DNA of 64,000 bases from Yamadazyma tenuis (Eukaryota; Ascomycota; Pichiomycetes; Serinales; Debaryomycetaceae), in NCBI RefSeq assembly GCF_029203305.1, contig NC_089465.1:310001-374000 (forward strand). The letters run 5' to 3'. A model generated the notes under the pieces. The model was not told the origin of the DNA. It was given only the letters and a program-made list of their open reading frames with translations, and searched no databases. This document shows positions 56,502-64,000 of the stretch, one piece after another. Both the position numbers and the translations under genes were made by a program. How positions within the stretch are numbered: the first letter of the stretch is position 1; every line of letters starts with the position of its first letter.

Positions 56502-58394
56502 CTAGTTGTTGTTTAAGTTCAACGAGTTGAATTGGTTGGAGATGGAGTTGAAGTTGAGGGCCGGATCCTGGCCGTTCATCGCTTGGTACTGCGAATAGCC
56601 GTAGGCCTGATACATACCGGGCGAGCTGGCGGTGGTGGCAGGCGCGGGCGACGAGAACTTGGTGCCAGCAACATATTGCTGCGAAAGGATGTGAGGCTGT
56701 TGCACCAGCTGATTCGACAACAGCTGGCCCATTGTTTGAGATGCCATAGTCTGGCCTATCGACAGATGTGTTCCATTGGAACTGGTTCTACTCAAGTTCG
56801 TCGATCCTATTTTATACTGTGTTTGTTTTTGGGGCTGCGAATTCAAATTCAACGGCTGGCCGCTGGCAGTGGCAGCAGCGATAGCCGCTGCCGTAGAGTT
56901 GATGTTGTGCATGTGGCCCACCTTCGAATGCATATTTAAAGGCTTGTTCATTCCACACTTTAAGCATACCAAGTTCTTTGCAAAGTTGTGGTACTGACAT
57001 TGATCGTTGGTGCACTTCCAGTCTCCAGCGCGAAACGGTACTGAGTTCGCGGGGTTGTGGTGGCCGCCGGCGCTGTTGGGGCGGTGGTGGCCCTGTCCGT
57101 GGTACGAGTCGTAGTAAATTCCGCCCATGTTCTGCTTATCGATGCGCTCTGGCGGGGCGCTGGTTTGGCGACGAGGACCATTAGGATGGAGGTGTTCCAG
57201 AAATGTCACCGCGCTGGTCGTGGGGAACAGACACCGGAAACACGCTGTCCGTCGCTGGAAATTGGAGAATCCACATGAAGGGCAGGTCCAGTCCCCGGGA
57301 CGAGGACGGTTTTTGGAGGGAGGAAATGGTGTCAAAAGCTCGCTGGCCTTGTCCAAAACGTGGGTCGACAGCGGCTGGATTTCCACGGCGCGATCGTTCA
57401 ACGCGCGCCCGTTTAGCGAGAGCGTCTCGGTAGCCTCTTCGTGGGTGCCAAACACTGCAAATCCAGAAATTCCCTTCAGCTTTGATTTACCAGCATTGAT
57501 GCCGGCATTGGACCCGTTCTGCAGCCCCAGCTCGAGGTTTTTGAGGGTCCAAAATGCTATGGGACGAGCACCGTACTGGGTGAACCACAGCTCAAGCTCT
57601 GATTGGGTGGTGTCATACAGCAAATTGGCTATGTACAAGATTTTAGACCGTTCGTTCAAAAACGATTTGACATCCTGGCTTGAGTCGTACGGCTTTGACA
57701 ACACGGAAGGGTGAGCTTCAACAGGGAGGGATTTTTTAGCGAGCTGGACAAGGATCTTGGCGTAGATGGTGCTGATGGCCGGGGGGTGGGAATCAGTGGT
57801 ACCAGCGGGCGGCGGCGTGGCAGACGACGCCAGCGGTGGCGGCGTCAAGTCCAGCACGGGACTAGGAAGGTCTTCGCGGTCGAGATCCACCTCGAGCGCC
57901 GTGACAATGTTCGCCAACAGGCTCGCGGTATATGACAATGCTTCAGGGTGGGACGTCTGCCATTTACAGTACTCATTTTGTAAGTCAAATGCCCGTGGGT
58001 GCTGGAGGTAGGGAGGCAACACCACCGCCTTATCGCGGGCTTCACGTGGGAGCTGGACCCGTAATTTACTGATATCCATCGACACAAACGAAAACTGTTT
58101 ACCTTCACTGATCACCGTCGTTTGAAGAGCTTTGTCGAACTGGGCCACCGCGTCCTTGAAGTGCACAGCGCACTTAACATCTTCGTAGGTCAAACGTGTC
58201 ACGTGTGTGCAGTAGGGAGTGATGGGGGTGTTGGTGGGGCACACCAAGACTCGGCCGGAGTGGGTGATATCGAGCGAGGCGGCGTCGATAACACTCCACG
58301 CCAACTCGATGATCTCGGTGGCATCCCGGGAGATGTACGTGCTGCTGTCGTCGCAGGTGGTGGCGATATAGAGGGCCACGTACACGTCGCTCAT
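56502..58394 (-). CDS. NRP1: Nrp1-like RNA-binding protein (exonuclease-like, RRM, two RanBP2 zinc fingers)
   Basis: 630 residues. An N-terminal DEDD-exonuclease-like fold (YVALYIATTCDDSS, EIIELAWSVIDAAS) lacks a fully clear catalytic set, as in Nrp1. A central RRM-like domain (about 250-330, SKILYIANLLYDTTQSELELWFTQYG) is followed by two RanBP2-type zinc fingers (GDWTCPSCGFSNFQRRTACFRC and GDWKCTNDQCQYHNFAKNLVCLKC), then an Asn/Gln-rich tail. The protein is a stress-granule component of unknown function in yeast. A perfect RRPE (58427-58437) lies 33 bp upstream of its start. Confidence 0.85.
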   Translation of the reverse strand: MSDVYVALYIATTCDDSSTYISRDATEIIELAWSVIDAASLDITHSGRVLVCPTNTPITPYCTHVTRLTYEDVKCAVHFKDAVAQFDKALQTTVISEGKQFSFVSMDISKLRVQLPREARDKAVVLPPYLQHPRAFDLQNEYCKWQTSHPEALSYTASLLANIVTALEVDLDREDLPSPVLDLTPPPLASSATPPPAGTTDSHPPAISTIYAKILVQLAKKSLPVEAHPSVLSKPYDSSQDVKSFLNERSKILYIANLLYDTTQSELELWFTQYGARPIAFWTLKNLELGLQNGSNAGINAGKSKLKGISGFAVFGTHEEATETLSLNGRALNDRAVEIQPLSTHVLDKASELLTPFPPSKNRPRPGDWTCPSCGFSNFQRRTACFRCLFPTTSAVTFLEHLHPNGPRRQTSAPPERIDKQNMGGIYYDSYHGQGHHRPNSAGGHHNPANSVPFRAGDWKCTNDQCQYHNFAKNLVCLKCGMNKPLNMHSKVGHMHNINSTAAAIAAATASGQPLNLNSQPQKQTQYKIGSTNLSRTSSNGTHLSIGQTMASQTMGQLLSNQLVQQPHILSQQYVAGTKFSSPAPATTASSPGMYQAYGYSQYQAMNGQDPALNFNSISNQFNSLNLNNN

Positions 58395-58426
58395 GCTGAT
58401 AGATCAAATGCAATAGGTTCGAGTCG

Positions 58427-58437
58427 AAAATTTTTCA
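58427..58437 (-). promoter_or_regulatory. RRPE element upstream of NRP1
   Basis: Plus-strand AAAATTTTTCA reads TGAAAAATTTT on the minus strand, the ribosomal RNA processing element bound by Stb3, 33 bp from the NRP1 start codon. GAGTGCGAG (58452-58460) follows. Confidence 0.5.
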
Positions 58438-58485
58438 GTGTCTAACTTCAAGAGTGCGAGTGTTTATTGAAGATACATGCAGGAC

Positions 58486-60897
58486 CTACAAGAAATGGGC
58501 AAAAAGACTTTGCAGCCAGAGTGTAGGACGAGGTACGGGGAGCGAAATGATCTCGACCGTGGTACCATCGGCGACAGTGACCGACTGGACTGGTTCCAGC
58601 GGCCCCGCATCATTGAGCGACAAGTTTGAAAATGTTGTCGCTACTTGGTCCAACACTACATTAGACTGGTACGGCTTAACCTCGGGACTCGATGTGCCTA
58701 CGGTTACATGAAGTATACTGTTTGTGATGGGTACATGTGTCTTATTGCCGTGGGCGTCAGCGAAGTCGGACACCCGCACTTGGAGGCATATGAGCTGGGG
58801 ACACAAAACAATAGCATCTATGATAACTGTAGCTGTGACCAGAGAAATCTGAAAAGGGTTGGAATCTTTCTTCTTGGAGACTAGAAGTTCATGTAGTTGA
58901 CCCCATTGGACCTGGTGGGCCTGCAGTGCACTCATGTGGGAAAGTGTTACATGGAACTCTGGTTGCACCCGATTTGAGTGTCGGAGATGTGTCCAAACCG
59001 GATGTTGGCCACAGTGTTGGTTGAGCACCGAAACAATAGTCGGATGGTCGACTTTGATGCCGAAGAAGTCGACTTTCTTCTTGGATTTGGAGGTGGCACT
59101 GGAACCAAATGTTTTTGTGAAGGTTGGTTCATAGGTTAAAGCTTTTGCAACCGCACTGTCAATGGCCTCATCCGACGTAGGAGACGGGATGAGTAAAGGA
59201 AACTCAGAAGTTAAGGAGGAAATGACCTTCTTGACGGAGTCGGCGGGAGAGTCTTTGAAATCGAGGTCAATTATCATATCGAATTCGCTATCTGGTTCGT
59301 AGTTGGGTGCGATTGGCTGGAATCTGGAAATAAACCCTCCAAGGACTTTTTCTGCTAACTTGGGATCGGTAGAGCTTTTGATTGACTGGTGTCTGTCACC
59401 ACGCTGGGTAATTCTATCCAAGGTTATTTTGTGGAGTTCTTTCATGTTTGTGTTCCGGGGTATAAAATTTAATGCCACAAATACCAAACTGGTGTTAGCC
59501 GGGAGCTCGTCGACTTTGAACTGGTAAAATTGTTCAAACAACTGTTTTCTTTCTCTCTTCTGGTGATTATTCCGGTCACACACCACCACTTCTTCAGTAA
59601 ACAACAGACGGAGACACTGCTTCACCAACAGATTCTTCAGCTTGTTGGCGATATTATCGTTTTGAATATGGCCCCAGCCAAAGAGGTCGACTAAAGCTGC
59701 GGCCACGGTGGTCTTTCCACAGCCAACAGTAGCAATAGGAATCAACACATACTTGTTGATGACCTGGGAAAATTCCATGGTTCTGGAGAGTTCCTCGTTA
59801 ATGGCCAAAAGGTTCATGCCACTGATTTCATTCAACCCGAGACTTTGAAGAAACAAGTTTCTTACCTCGATGATTCCGTAGTTCTGGAGGTAAAGGTCCC
59901 GTTTGTCTGGGTTCTTGTCGAAATATTCAGTAATGAATGAAATATACTTGGACAAGATATACTTCTCCTTTCCATAGCGCTTTAAAAGCTCGTTGTAGGG
60001 CTTTCCATTTAGGTACAGCTTTGTGACTTCTCTGAAGTTTCGGTACAAGAGGTACGGCTGTTCAAACTTGTACTTGAAGAAGAAGTCACCTCCCTCGGAG
60101 ATCTTACACCTCACCACGAACCCTTCAATCTCGCGATTGTGCCAGGTACCTGTCTCCTGACACTTATCTAAGAACAGAGTGAGGTCTGTGTAGCTGGTCT
60201 TTTGAAACGACTCCACACACTTGAAGCCCCAGATTAGGGCAAACTCTCGCACCGCATCCATAGGGTAGGTTTTGAAATCAATGGTATTGTGGTTGATTCC
60301 ATGCAAATAAATTCCGGCGTCGTTACCCGAGTACTTCATGATATGTTCTTCGAAGCTGTCGTCACACAACTCGCCCACCAACGTTATATTGTGTTTGTAC
60401 AACATTTTGGCTAATTCCTCCACACTTTTACCAATGGCCTCCAACAGGTGCTTTAGCTGGGACTCACCTTCTACCGCGTGGTTGCGGGTGAGATCGTCTC
60501 GTGCACCGGTTGAGTGCTTGGAGCACACGACGATGGTACCGTCTTCCAATCCCCCAATAAATACAATACAGCCATTTTCTTTGACGGTCAATTCGTACGG
60601 GCCTGTGGTATCGGCTGCAAGCGTCTGTGGTTTGGTCTGAGGGACCTCTCCCACGTTGAAAAACTTATCATAGCCTCTCACAACAATTTTATTACCAACT
60701 GTAAAGAGGCCTCTGGCATTACATGGAACCAAGTTGCGAGCGTATTCAAACTCGTTGAACCTCCAGGAACAGACGTCCAAACCACCGACTTTGTAGACAT
60801 TTCGCTTGCCTCCACCTTTCTTGAGGGTGGTGGAGTGCTGCAACTTGGCCATGAGGTTGGCCAATTCTTGGTCAGTGTCGTATACTGGGTTTAGCAT
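58486..60897 (-). CDS. TRL1: tRNA ligase (splicing ligase) Trl1
   Basis: 803 residues, close to S. cerevisiae Trl1 (827). The N-terminal adenylyltransferase domain has ligase motif I KENGCIVF (nucleophile Lys near residue 107) and GELCDDSFEEH. The central polynucleotide kinase domain has the P-loop ATVGCGKTTVAAAL near 398. The C-terminal cyclic phosphodiesterase domain has both HxT motifs, EFHVTLSHM and SILHVTVGT. It joins tRNA exons after intron removal and splices HAC1-type mRNA in the unfolded-protein response. The intron-containing tRNA in this window is a natural substrate. Confidence 0.95.
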   Translation of the reverse strand: MLNPVYDTDQELANLMAKLQHSTTLKKGGGKRNVYKVGGLDVCSWRFNEFEYARNLVPCNARGLFTVGNKIVVRGYDKFFNVGEVPQTKPQTLAADTTGPYELTVKENGCIVFIGGLEDGTIVVCSKHSTGARDDLTRNHAVEGESQLKHLLEAIGKSVEELAKMLYKHNITLVGELCDDSFEEHIMKYSGNDAGIYLHGINHNTIDFKTYPMDAVREFALIWGFKCVESFQKTSYTDLTLFLDKCQETGTWHNREIEGFVVRCKISEGGDFFFKYKFEQPYLLYRNFREVTKLYLNGKPYNELLKRYGKEKYILSKYISFITEYFDKNPDKRDLYLQNYGIIEVRNLFLQSLGLNEISGMNLLAINEELSRTMEFSQVINKYVLIPIATVGCGKTTVAAALVDLFGWGHIQNDNIANKLKNLLVKQCLRLLFTEEVVVCDRNNHQKRERKQLFEQFYQFKVDELPANTSLVFVALNFIPRNTNMKELHKITLDRITQRGDRHQSIKSSTDPKLAEKVLGGFISRFQPIAPNYEPDSEFDMIIDLDFKDSPADSVKKVISSLTSEFPLLIPSPTSDEAIDSAVAKALTYEPTFTKTFGSSATSKSKKKVDFFGIKVDHPTIVSVLNQHCGQHPVWTHLRHSNRVQPEFHVTLSHMSALQAHQVQWGQLHELLVSKKKDSNPFQISLVTATVIIDAIVLCPQLICLQVRVSDFADAHGNKTHVPITNSILHVTVGTSSPEVKPYQSNVVLDQVATTFSNLSLNDAGPLEPVQSVTVADGTTVEIISLPVPRPTLWLQSLFAHFL

Positions 60898-60987
60898 TGA
60901 GATGAAGTGAAGCTTTTCGCGACTCAGAGCGCGAGCACATAAATATCTATATTGTGACAGTGAGACATTTATACTAAGTGACTCATA

Positions 60988-62736
60988 ATGGTGGACATCG
61001 ACGAAGCCGACGTGGCCGTGCTAAACCAGAACCTTGTGAAGAGCAAGGAGTTGTTCAACTCGATTTCCAAGTCATTGAATCGTATCAGCAACAAATCAAC
61101 CAATGCTTCCAATAAGATCAAACCTGTGTTAAGAGATGTCAACAAGCTCACCTCCGAACGCAAAGATATAGAGAAGGGCATCGATAAGTTGAAGGAAGTG
61201 AGCAACTACGCCGAGCGAACGAGTCTCTACGAGACGATCTTGAACAACTCGATCGAGATCATTGGGTTGAAAAAGTACATTGATACCTTGAACAAGCTGA
61301 AGAGTCTTTTGAAGGAAATGAAAACACAAATCAAAAAGTTTCACGGGATTCTCATCAACTTTGAGAACCTTATCGACAAGCTGGAGTTCAAATTGACGAC
61401 GTTTTTCAAGAAGCAGGTGGAAGCTGGGAAGTTCAATGATATTCTTATCATCAGCAATTACTTCAACCATGACAATAAGCAAATCAACAAAACATTGATT
61501 TCGTCACGGAGCACCAAGCTCATGAGCAAAATGAAGCAGGTGGAAGCCAGCAACAGCTTCCAGCCCAAGAACCTCGGACCCAAGGCCCCACCATACGAGA
61601 AAAAAACCAACGGCATTCATGCGTACACCTACGAGTTGCTTAATTTGTTGGAGAAAGAGTATGAGTTGCTTGAGCGGTTGGACCGCGTGGATCTCTTTGG
61701 TCTCATCGTGGACCACCAGATGGACTCGCTCAATGAGGTAATGCAGAAGAACTACGTAGCATACTTCAACAACGAGAATTTGGTGACCAACGACATCTTG
61801 GTGCTCGAGCTCACACAGATGATGCACGAGTTTCAGGTGCTGTTCGAGAGGTTTGATGAGCTTAAGAAGTACGCTGTCAACATGATTTTCGATAAACTTT
61901 TGAATGTGTTCACGCAGCTCATCAAAGAGTACTTCAAGTTCACCGAAACACGCATCCACGCGGTGGAGAAGCTCACAGAATTGAACCTGACGGAGCTTGT
62001 GGTGGAGTTGATCACCCGGGTCCGCAAGCTCAGTGACCACCTGGTGGGTCTTCATCTTCTAATTTCCCACTACAGCATTGGCGAGTGGCTCAATATCAAG
62101 GGCCTCCGATTTATTGGAGTGTACACCTCGGTCATCAAGAACGACATGGAAGAGCCTCAGCTTGTCAGCAACTTCATGAGTGACATGATCGACTGTATTA
62201 TGGTGAATATCGAAACCCGGTTAAAAGAATTTAAAAAGTCCACACAGGGATTCTACCTCATTAAAAACACGATGCTCATCGAGGGAATTATCAGTCGGCT
62301 GAGCAATTTGTACGAGCTCTTGGGAGCCATCGGGATGGAACGGTTGAACAAACTCAAAAGCCGGTTTTTGAAGTTGTTTTTGGACGACTGGAACTACGCA
62401 TCGTACATTATTATTCGGGACATGACCCAGTTGACGACGTTGAGTGCCACTAATCAAAGCAGTGAGTTATCCAGTAAAGAAAAAGATCAGATCAAAAAGT
62501 TGTTTGAAACCTTCAACGAACTGTTTGAAGAAGCGGTCCGCAACTACGAAAAGTTCAGTATTCTGGACCCTAACCTCCGAAATTACCTTGCTGGTGAGAT
62601 TAAGAAACTTATTATGAATGCTTATTTCAAACTCTACGACAAGTACGGAAATAGCAGTTTCACCAAAAATAAAGCCAAGTATATTAAGTACAATAAGATG
62701 CAATTTGAGAGCATTTTGAACGACCGCTTGCGGTAG
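60988..62736 (+). CDS. EXO70: Exocyst subunit Exo70
   Basis: 582 residues, shorter than S. cerevisiae Exo70 (623). The protein is nearly all helical. The N-terminal coiled coil (ADVAVLNQNLVKSKELFNSISKSL) and the C-terminal domain, including LDDWNYASYIIIRDMT, SELSSKEKDQIKKLFETFNELFEEA and the closing FKLYDKYGNSSFTKNKAKYIKYNKMQFESIL block, match the Exo70 family. The basic C-terminal end binds PIP2 and tethers vesicles at the plasma membrane downstream of Cdc42/Rho3; CDC42 is in the same window. It is divergent from TRL1 across 90 bp. Confidence 0.94.
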   Translation: MVDIDEADVAVLNQNLVKSKELFNSISKSLNRISNKSTNASNKIKPVLRDVNKLTSERKDIEKGIDKLKEVSNYAERTSLYETILNNSIEIIGLKKYIDTLNKLKSLLKEMKTQIKKFHGILINFENLIDKLEFKLTTFFKKQVEAGKFNDILIISNYFNHDNKQINKTLISSRSTKLMSKMKQVEASNSFQPKNLGPKAPPYEKKTNGIHAYTYELLNLLEKEYELLERLDRVDLFGLIVDHQMDSLNEVMQKNYVAYFNNENLVTNDILVLELTQMMHEFQVLFERFDELKKYAVNMIFDKLLNVFTQLIKEYFKFTETRIHAVEKLTELNLTELVVELITRVRKLSDHLVGLHLLISHYSIGEWLNIKGLRFIGVYTSVIKNDMEEPQLVSNFMSDMIDCIMVNIETRLKEFKKSTQGFYLIKNTMLIEGIISRLSNLYELLGAIGMERLNKLKSRFLKLFLDDWNYASYIIIRDMTQLTTLSATNQSSELSSKEKDQIKKLFETFNELFEEAVRNYEKFSILDPNLRNYLAGEIKKLIMNAYFKLYDKYGNSSFTKNKAKYIKYNKMQFESILNDRLR

Positions 62737-63450
62737 TGAATACGAATTTTGTCTCGGCATCGGTGCAGGAAATGCCATTCCGCCCTAGTGGGCGAGCCAG
62801 TTAGGGGTAGTTGCCACACTGACGTTCGCGAACACCCGGGTGAGCACGCCGGCACCCTGGACTTAGGCACCGAGTCAGCCGTTGCGTATGTGCATCCACT
62901 ACCATCGCCGCCAATGAATCATCGTCAATTGAAAATATCCACCTTCAGCGGACATACCGGACATCTGCTTCATAGTCAATTTGGCCTCTGCGCCTCTACT
63001 AAGAAAAATCTCAATGGGAGGTCACTGGCAAATGGCAGCTTTCAATGCATAAAATAATTCTTGGCATTTGACAGCGGGGATATGTGCAGGACCACATTTG
63101 ACATTCTACATGTCAAATATGCATGTTGGATTTAAACACGGGATAACATATATTATAGTAGCAGGTGGTGAAGACTTTACAAGTAGTTGGGCGGGAGTTC
63201 CGAGGTACTAGGGACCATCGGCACTCGTCTGTCATGGAAACCGCCGGCTCAGTGGCCAATTGAAAGTTTCCCGGGTCAATGTGTCAAGAAATTATTCCTT
63301 TCGTATCGCTGCACCTGAGAAATCCGACAAGAAATTGACACCCTCGATTTTTTCTTTTATTTACATGTTCGCCTTGTAGTTTTTTTCTTGTCGTTAATAT
63401 ATAAATACTCCGCCAGCACCAATTCATGTAGACCATAACTAATTGCTGAA
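62737..63450. promoter_or_regulatory. Homeobox-gene promoter with clustered TGTCA/TGACA cores
   Basis: 714 bp without a credible ORF. From 63060 to the start codon there are six TALE-homeodomain cores: TGACA at 63069 and 63099, TGTCA at 63111, 63230 and 63282, TGACA at 63336. The pair at 63099/63111 forms a 9-bp inverted repeat. The 62800-62890 part is GC-rich without recognised elements. A TATATAA lies near 63398. Confidence 0.6.
63096..63118. repeat. Inverted repeat of TGACA cores upstream of the homeobox gene
   Basis: ATTTGACAT-TCTAC-ATGTCAAAT: 9-bp arms and a 5-nt spacer, 333 bp before the start codon. Each arm carries the TALE homeodomain core TGACA. Confidence 0.85.
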
Positions 63451-63999
63451 ATGGATAACAAGATCAGCTTACCTCCCATAAGGGACTTGTTAAACACAAG
63501 TATGTCGACGCCATTCACTTTACCACCGTCGTTACCACTGGTATCGTTCAATAGACCCTATTTCCCCCCGTACCAGGCGGGGCCCTTGTCGCTGTATCAG
63601 GCGGGGTCTTTATCGCTGTACCACACAACGCCGCCGGTCCCGGCACCTGTGACAGCCCCAGATACCAATTACCACTACCAACTGTCAGCAGTGGACCAGC
63701 CCAGAAGCACCTCGTCAAGCGTGTCGGAGGGGTCGTCATCCGTCGGCAACTCTAATAGCACCAGCCCCAAGGCCACGGTGGAAAAACGCAAAACAAGAAA
63801 TAATTTACCCAAGGAAACAACCTATGTACTATTAAAGTGGTTAAATGAGCACTTAAACCACCCGTACCCTAATTCATTTGAAAAAAATCACTTGATGATG
63901 ACAACGGGGTTGAATCAACAACAGTTGTCGAATTGGTTTATTAATGCCAGAAGAAGAAAGATCAAGGTGCTTAAGGAACAGCAGCGGATGGGAATATAG
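63451..63999 (+). CDS. TALE homeodomain transcription factor (CUP9/TOS8 type)
   Basis: 182 residues, complete; the stop is at 63997-63999. It starts MDNKISLPPIRDLL, a conserved N-terminal motif of Candida and yeast regulators. The N-terminal half is Pro/Ser-rich with two YQAGxLSLY repeats. The homeodomain is at about 110-172: KRKTRNNLPKETTYVLLKWLNEHLNHPYPNSFEKNHLMMTTGLNQQQLSNWFINARRRK. It has the three-residue extension between helices 1 and 2 (HPYP) and Ile in the recognition helix (WFINARRR), both TALE marks. Cup9 represses peptide transport in yeast; Tos8 is its paralogue and one of the Candida biofilm-associated relatives. Which of the two this is cannot be told. Confidence 0.88.
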   Translation: MDNKISLPPIRDLLNTSMSTPFTLPPSLPLVSFNRPYFPPYQAGPLSLYQAGSLSLYHTTPPVPAPVTAPDTNYHYQLSAVDQPRSTSSSVSEGSSSVGNSNSTSPKATVEKRKTRNNLPKETTYVLLKWLNEHLNHPYPNSFEKNHLMMTTGLNQQQLSNWFINARRRKIKVLKEQQRMGI

Positions 64000-64000
64000 G

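Noticed and set aside
58411..58425. GGTTCGAGTC resembling a tRNA T loop
   Set aside because: It sits between the NRP1 start and TRL1 with no acceptor or D arm.

Overview
This is a gene-dense nuclear segment of an ascomycete budding yeast, most likely of the CUG-Ser clade (Debaryomycetaceae/Metschnikowiaceae type). The evidence is a set of about 44 protein genes with clear Saccharomycotina counterparts, few and short introns with GTATGT/GTAAGT donors and near-invariant TACTAAC branch sites, a two-HMG-box Gcf1-like mitochondrial protein, an Rtg3-type bHLH factor, and a DPM1 of the soluble (human-like) class. Two CTG codons in TCP1 sit at positions where other CCT-alpha proteins carry small or polar residues, which fits CTG read as Ser. 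Residues quoted here as Leu at CTG codons should therefore be treated as probable Ser. No transposon, LTR, CRISPR or viral sequence was recognised.

Layout. 1-7350: 3' part of a UPC2-type sterol regulator, CDC42, GCF1, TCP1, a Pho85-type cyclin, then a 1.5 kb gene-free stretch. 7354-16000: VCX1, ERG1, GCD6, RCF2 (all minus), CTR2, and a peroxisomal-type acyl-CoA thioesterase. 16549-24012: intron-containing tRNA-Ile(UAU), UTP6, an ER-type membrane protein, ADA2, RPS17 (intron), an unknown gene, TDA3. 24544-33929: ESC2, BIG1, a PRY/CAP secreted protein, APE4, an amino-acid permease, TFC6. 34036-44981: UBA4, a p24 protein, ESF1, RTC5, KEI1 (intron), RIO1, a proline-rich unknown. 45312-53445: RTG3, SFT2, HNT1, CDC48, a 72-codon ORF, a YCII-domain protein, a mitochondrial-type membrane protein, profilin. 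53604-63999: UBA2 (intron), DPM1, NRP1, TRL1, EXO70 and a TALE homeobox gene (CUP9/TOS8 type).

Functional themes. Sterol control: a UPC2-type factor lies 8 kb from ERG1, and the ERG1 promoter holds a TCGTATA sterol-response core. Ribosome and RNA biogenesis: UTP6, ESF1, RIO1 and RPS17, with RRPE/PAC-like elements at some of them. tRNA maturation: an intron-containing tRNA, TRL1 (splicing ligase) and UBA4 (wobble-U thiolation). Secretory pathway and wall: CDC42, EXO70, SFT2, p24, BIG1, KEI1, DPM1, PRY. SUMO/ubiquitin: UBA2, ESC2, CDC48.

The most unusual material is non-coding. A 20-bp Rap1-like sequence (GTTCTGACCCATACACCCAC) is identical in the CDC42 and CTR2 promoters, with related copies elsewhere, including a three-copy 21-bp tandem array. 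Six TALE-homeodomain cores (TGTCA/TGACA) lie upstream of the homeobox gene. A 19-bp tandem repeat starts exactly at the BIG1 stop codon. KEI1 and RIO1 diverge from only 36 bp, with a PAC-like element over the RIO1 start codon. An AAAAGTGCGA motif recurs just upstream of many start codons. CDC42 itself carries an unexpected three-codon insertion. Protein names rest on recognised motifs and overall resemblance, because no database search was run.
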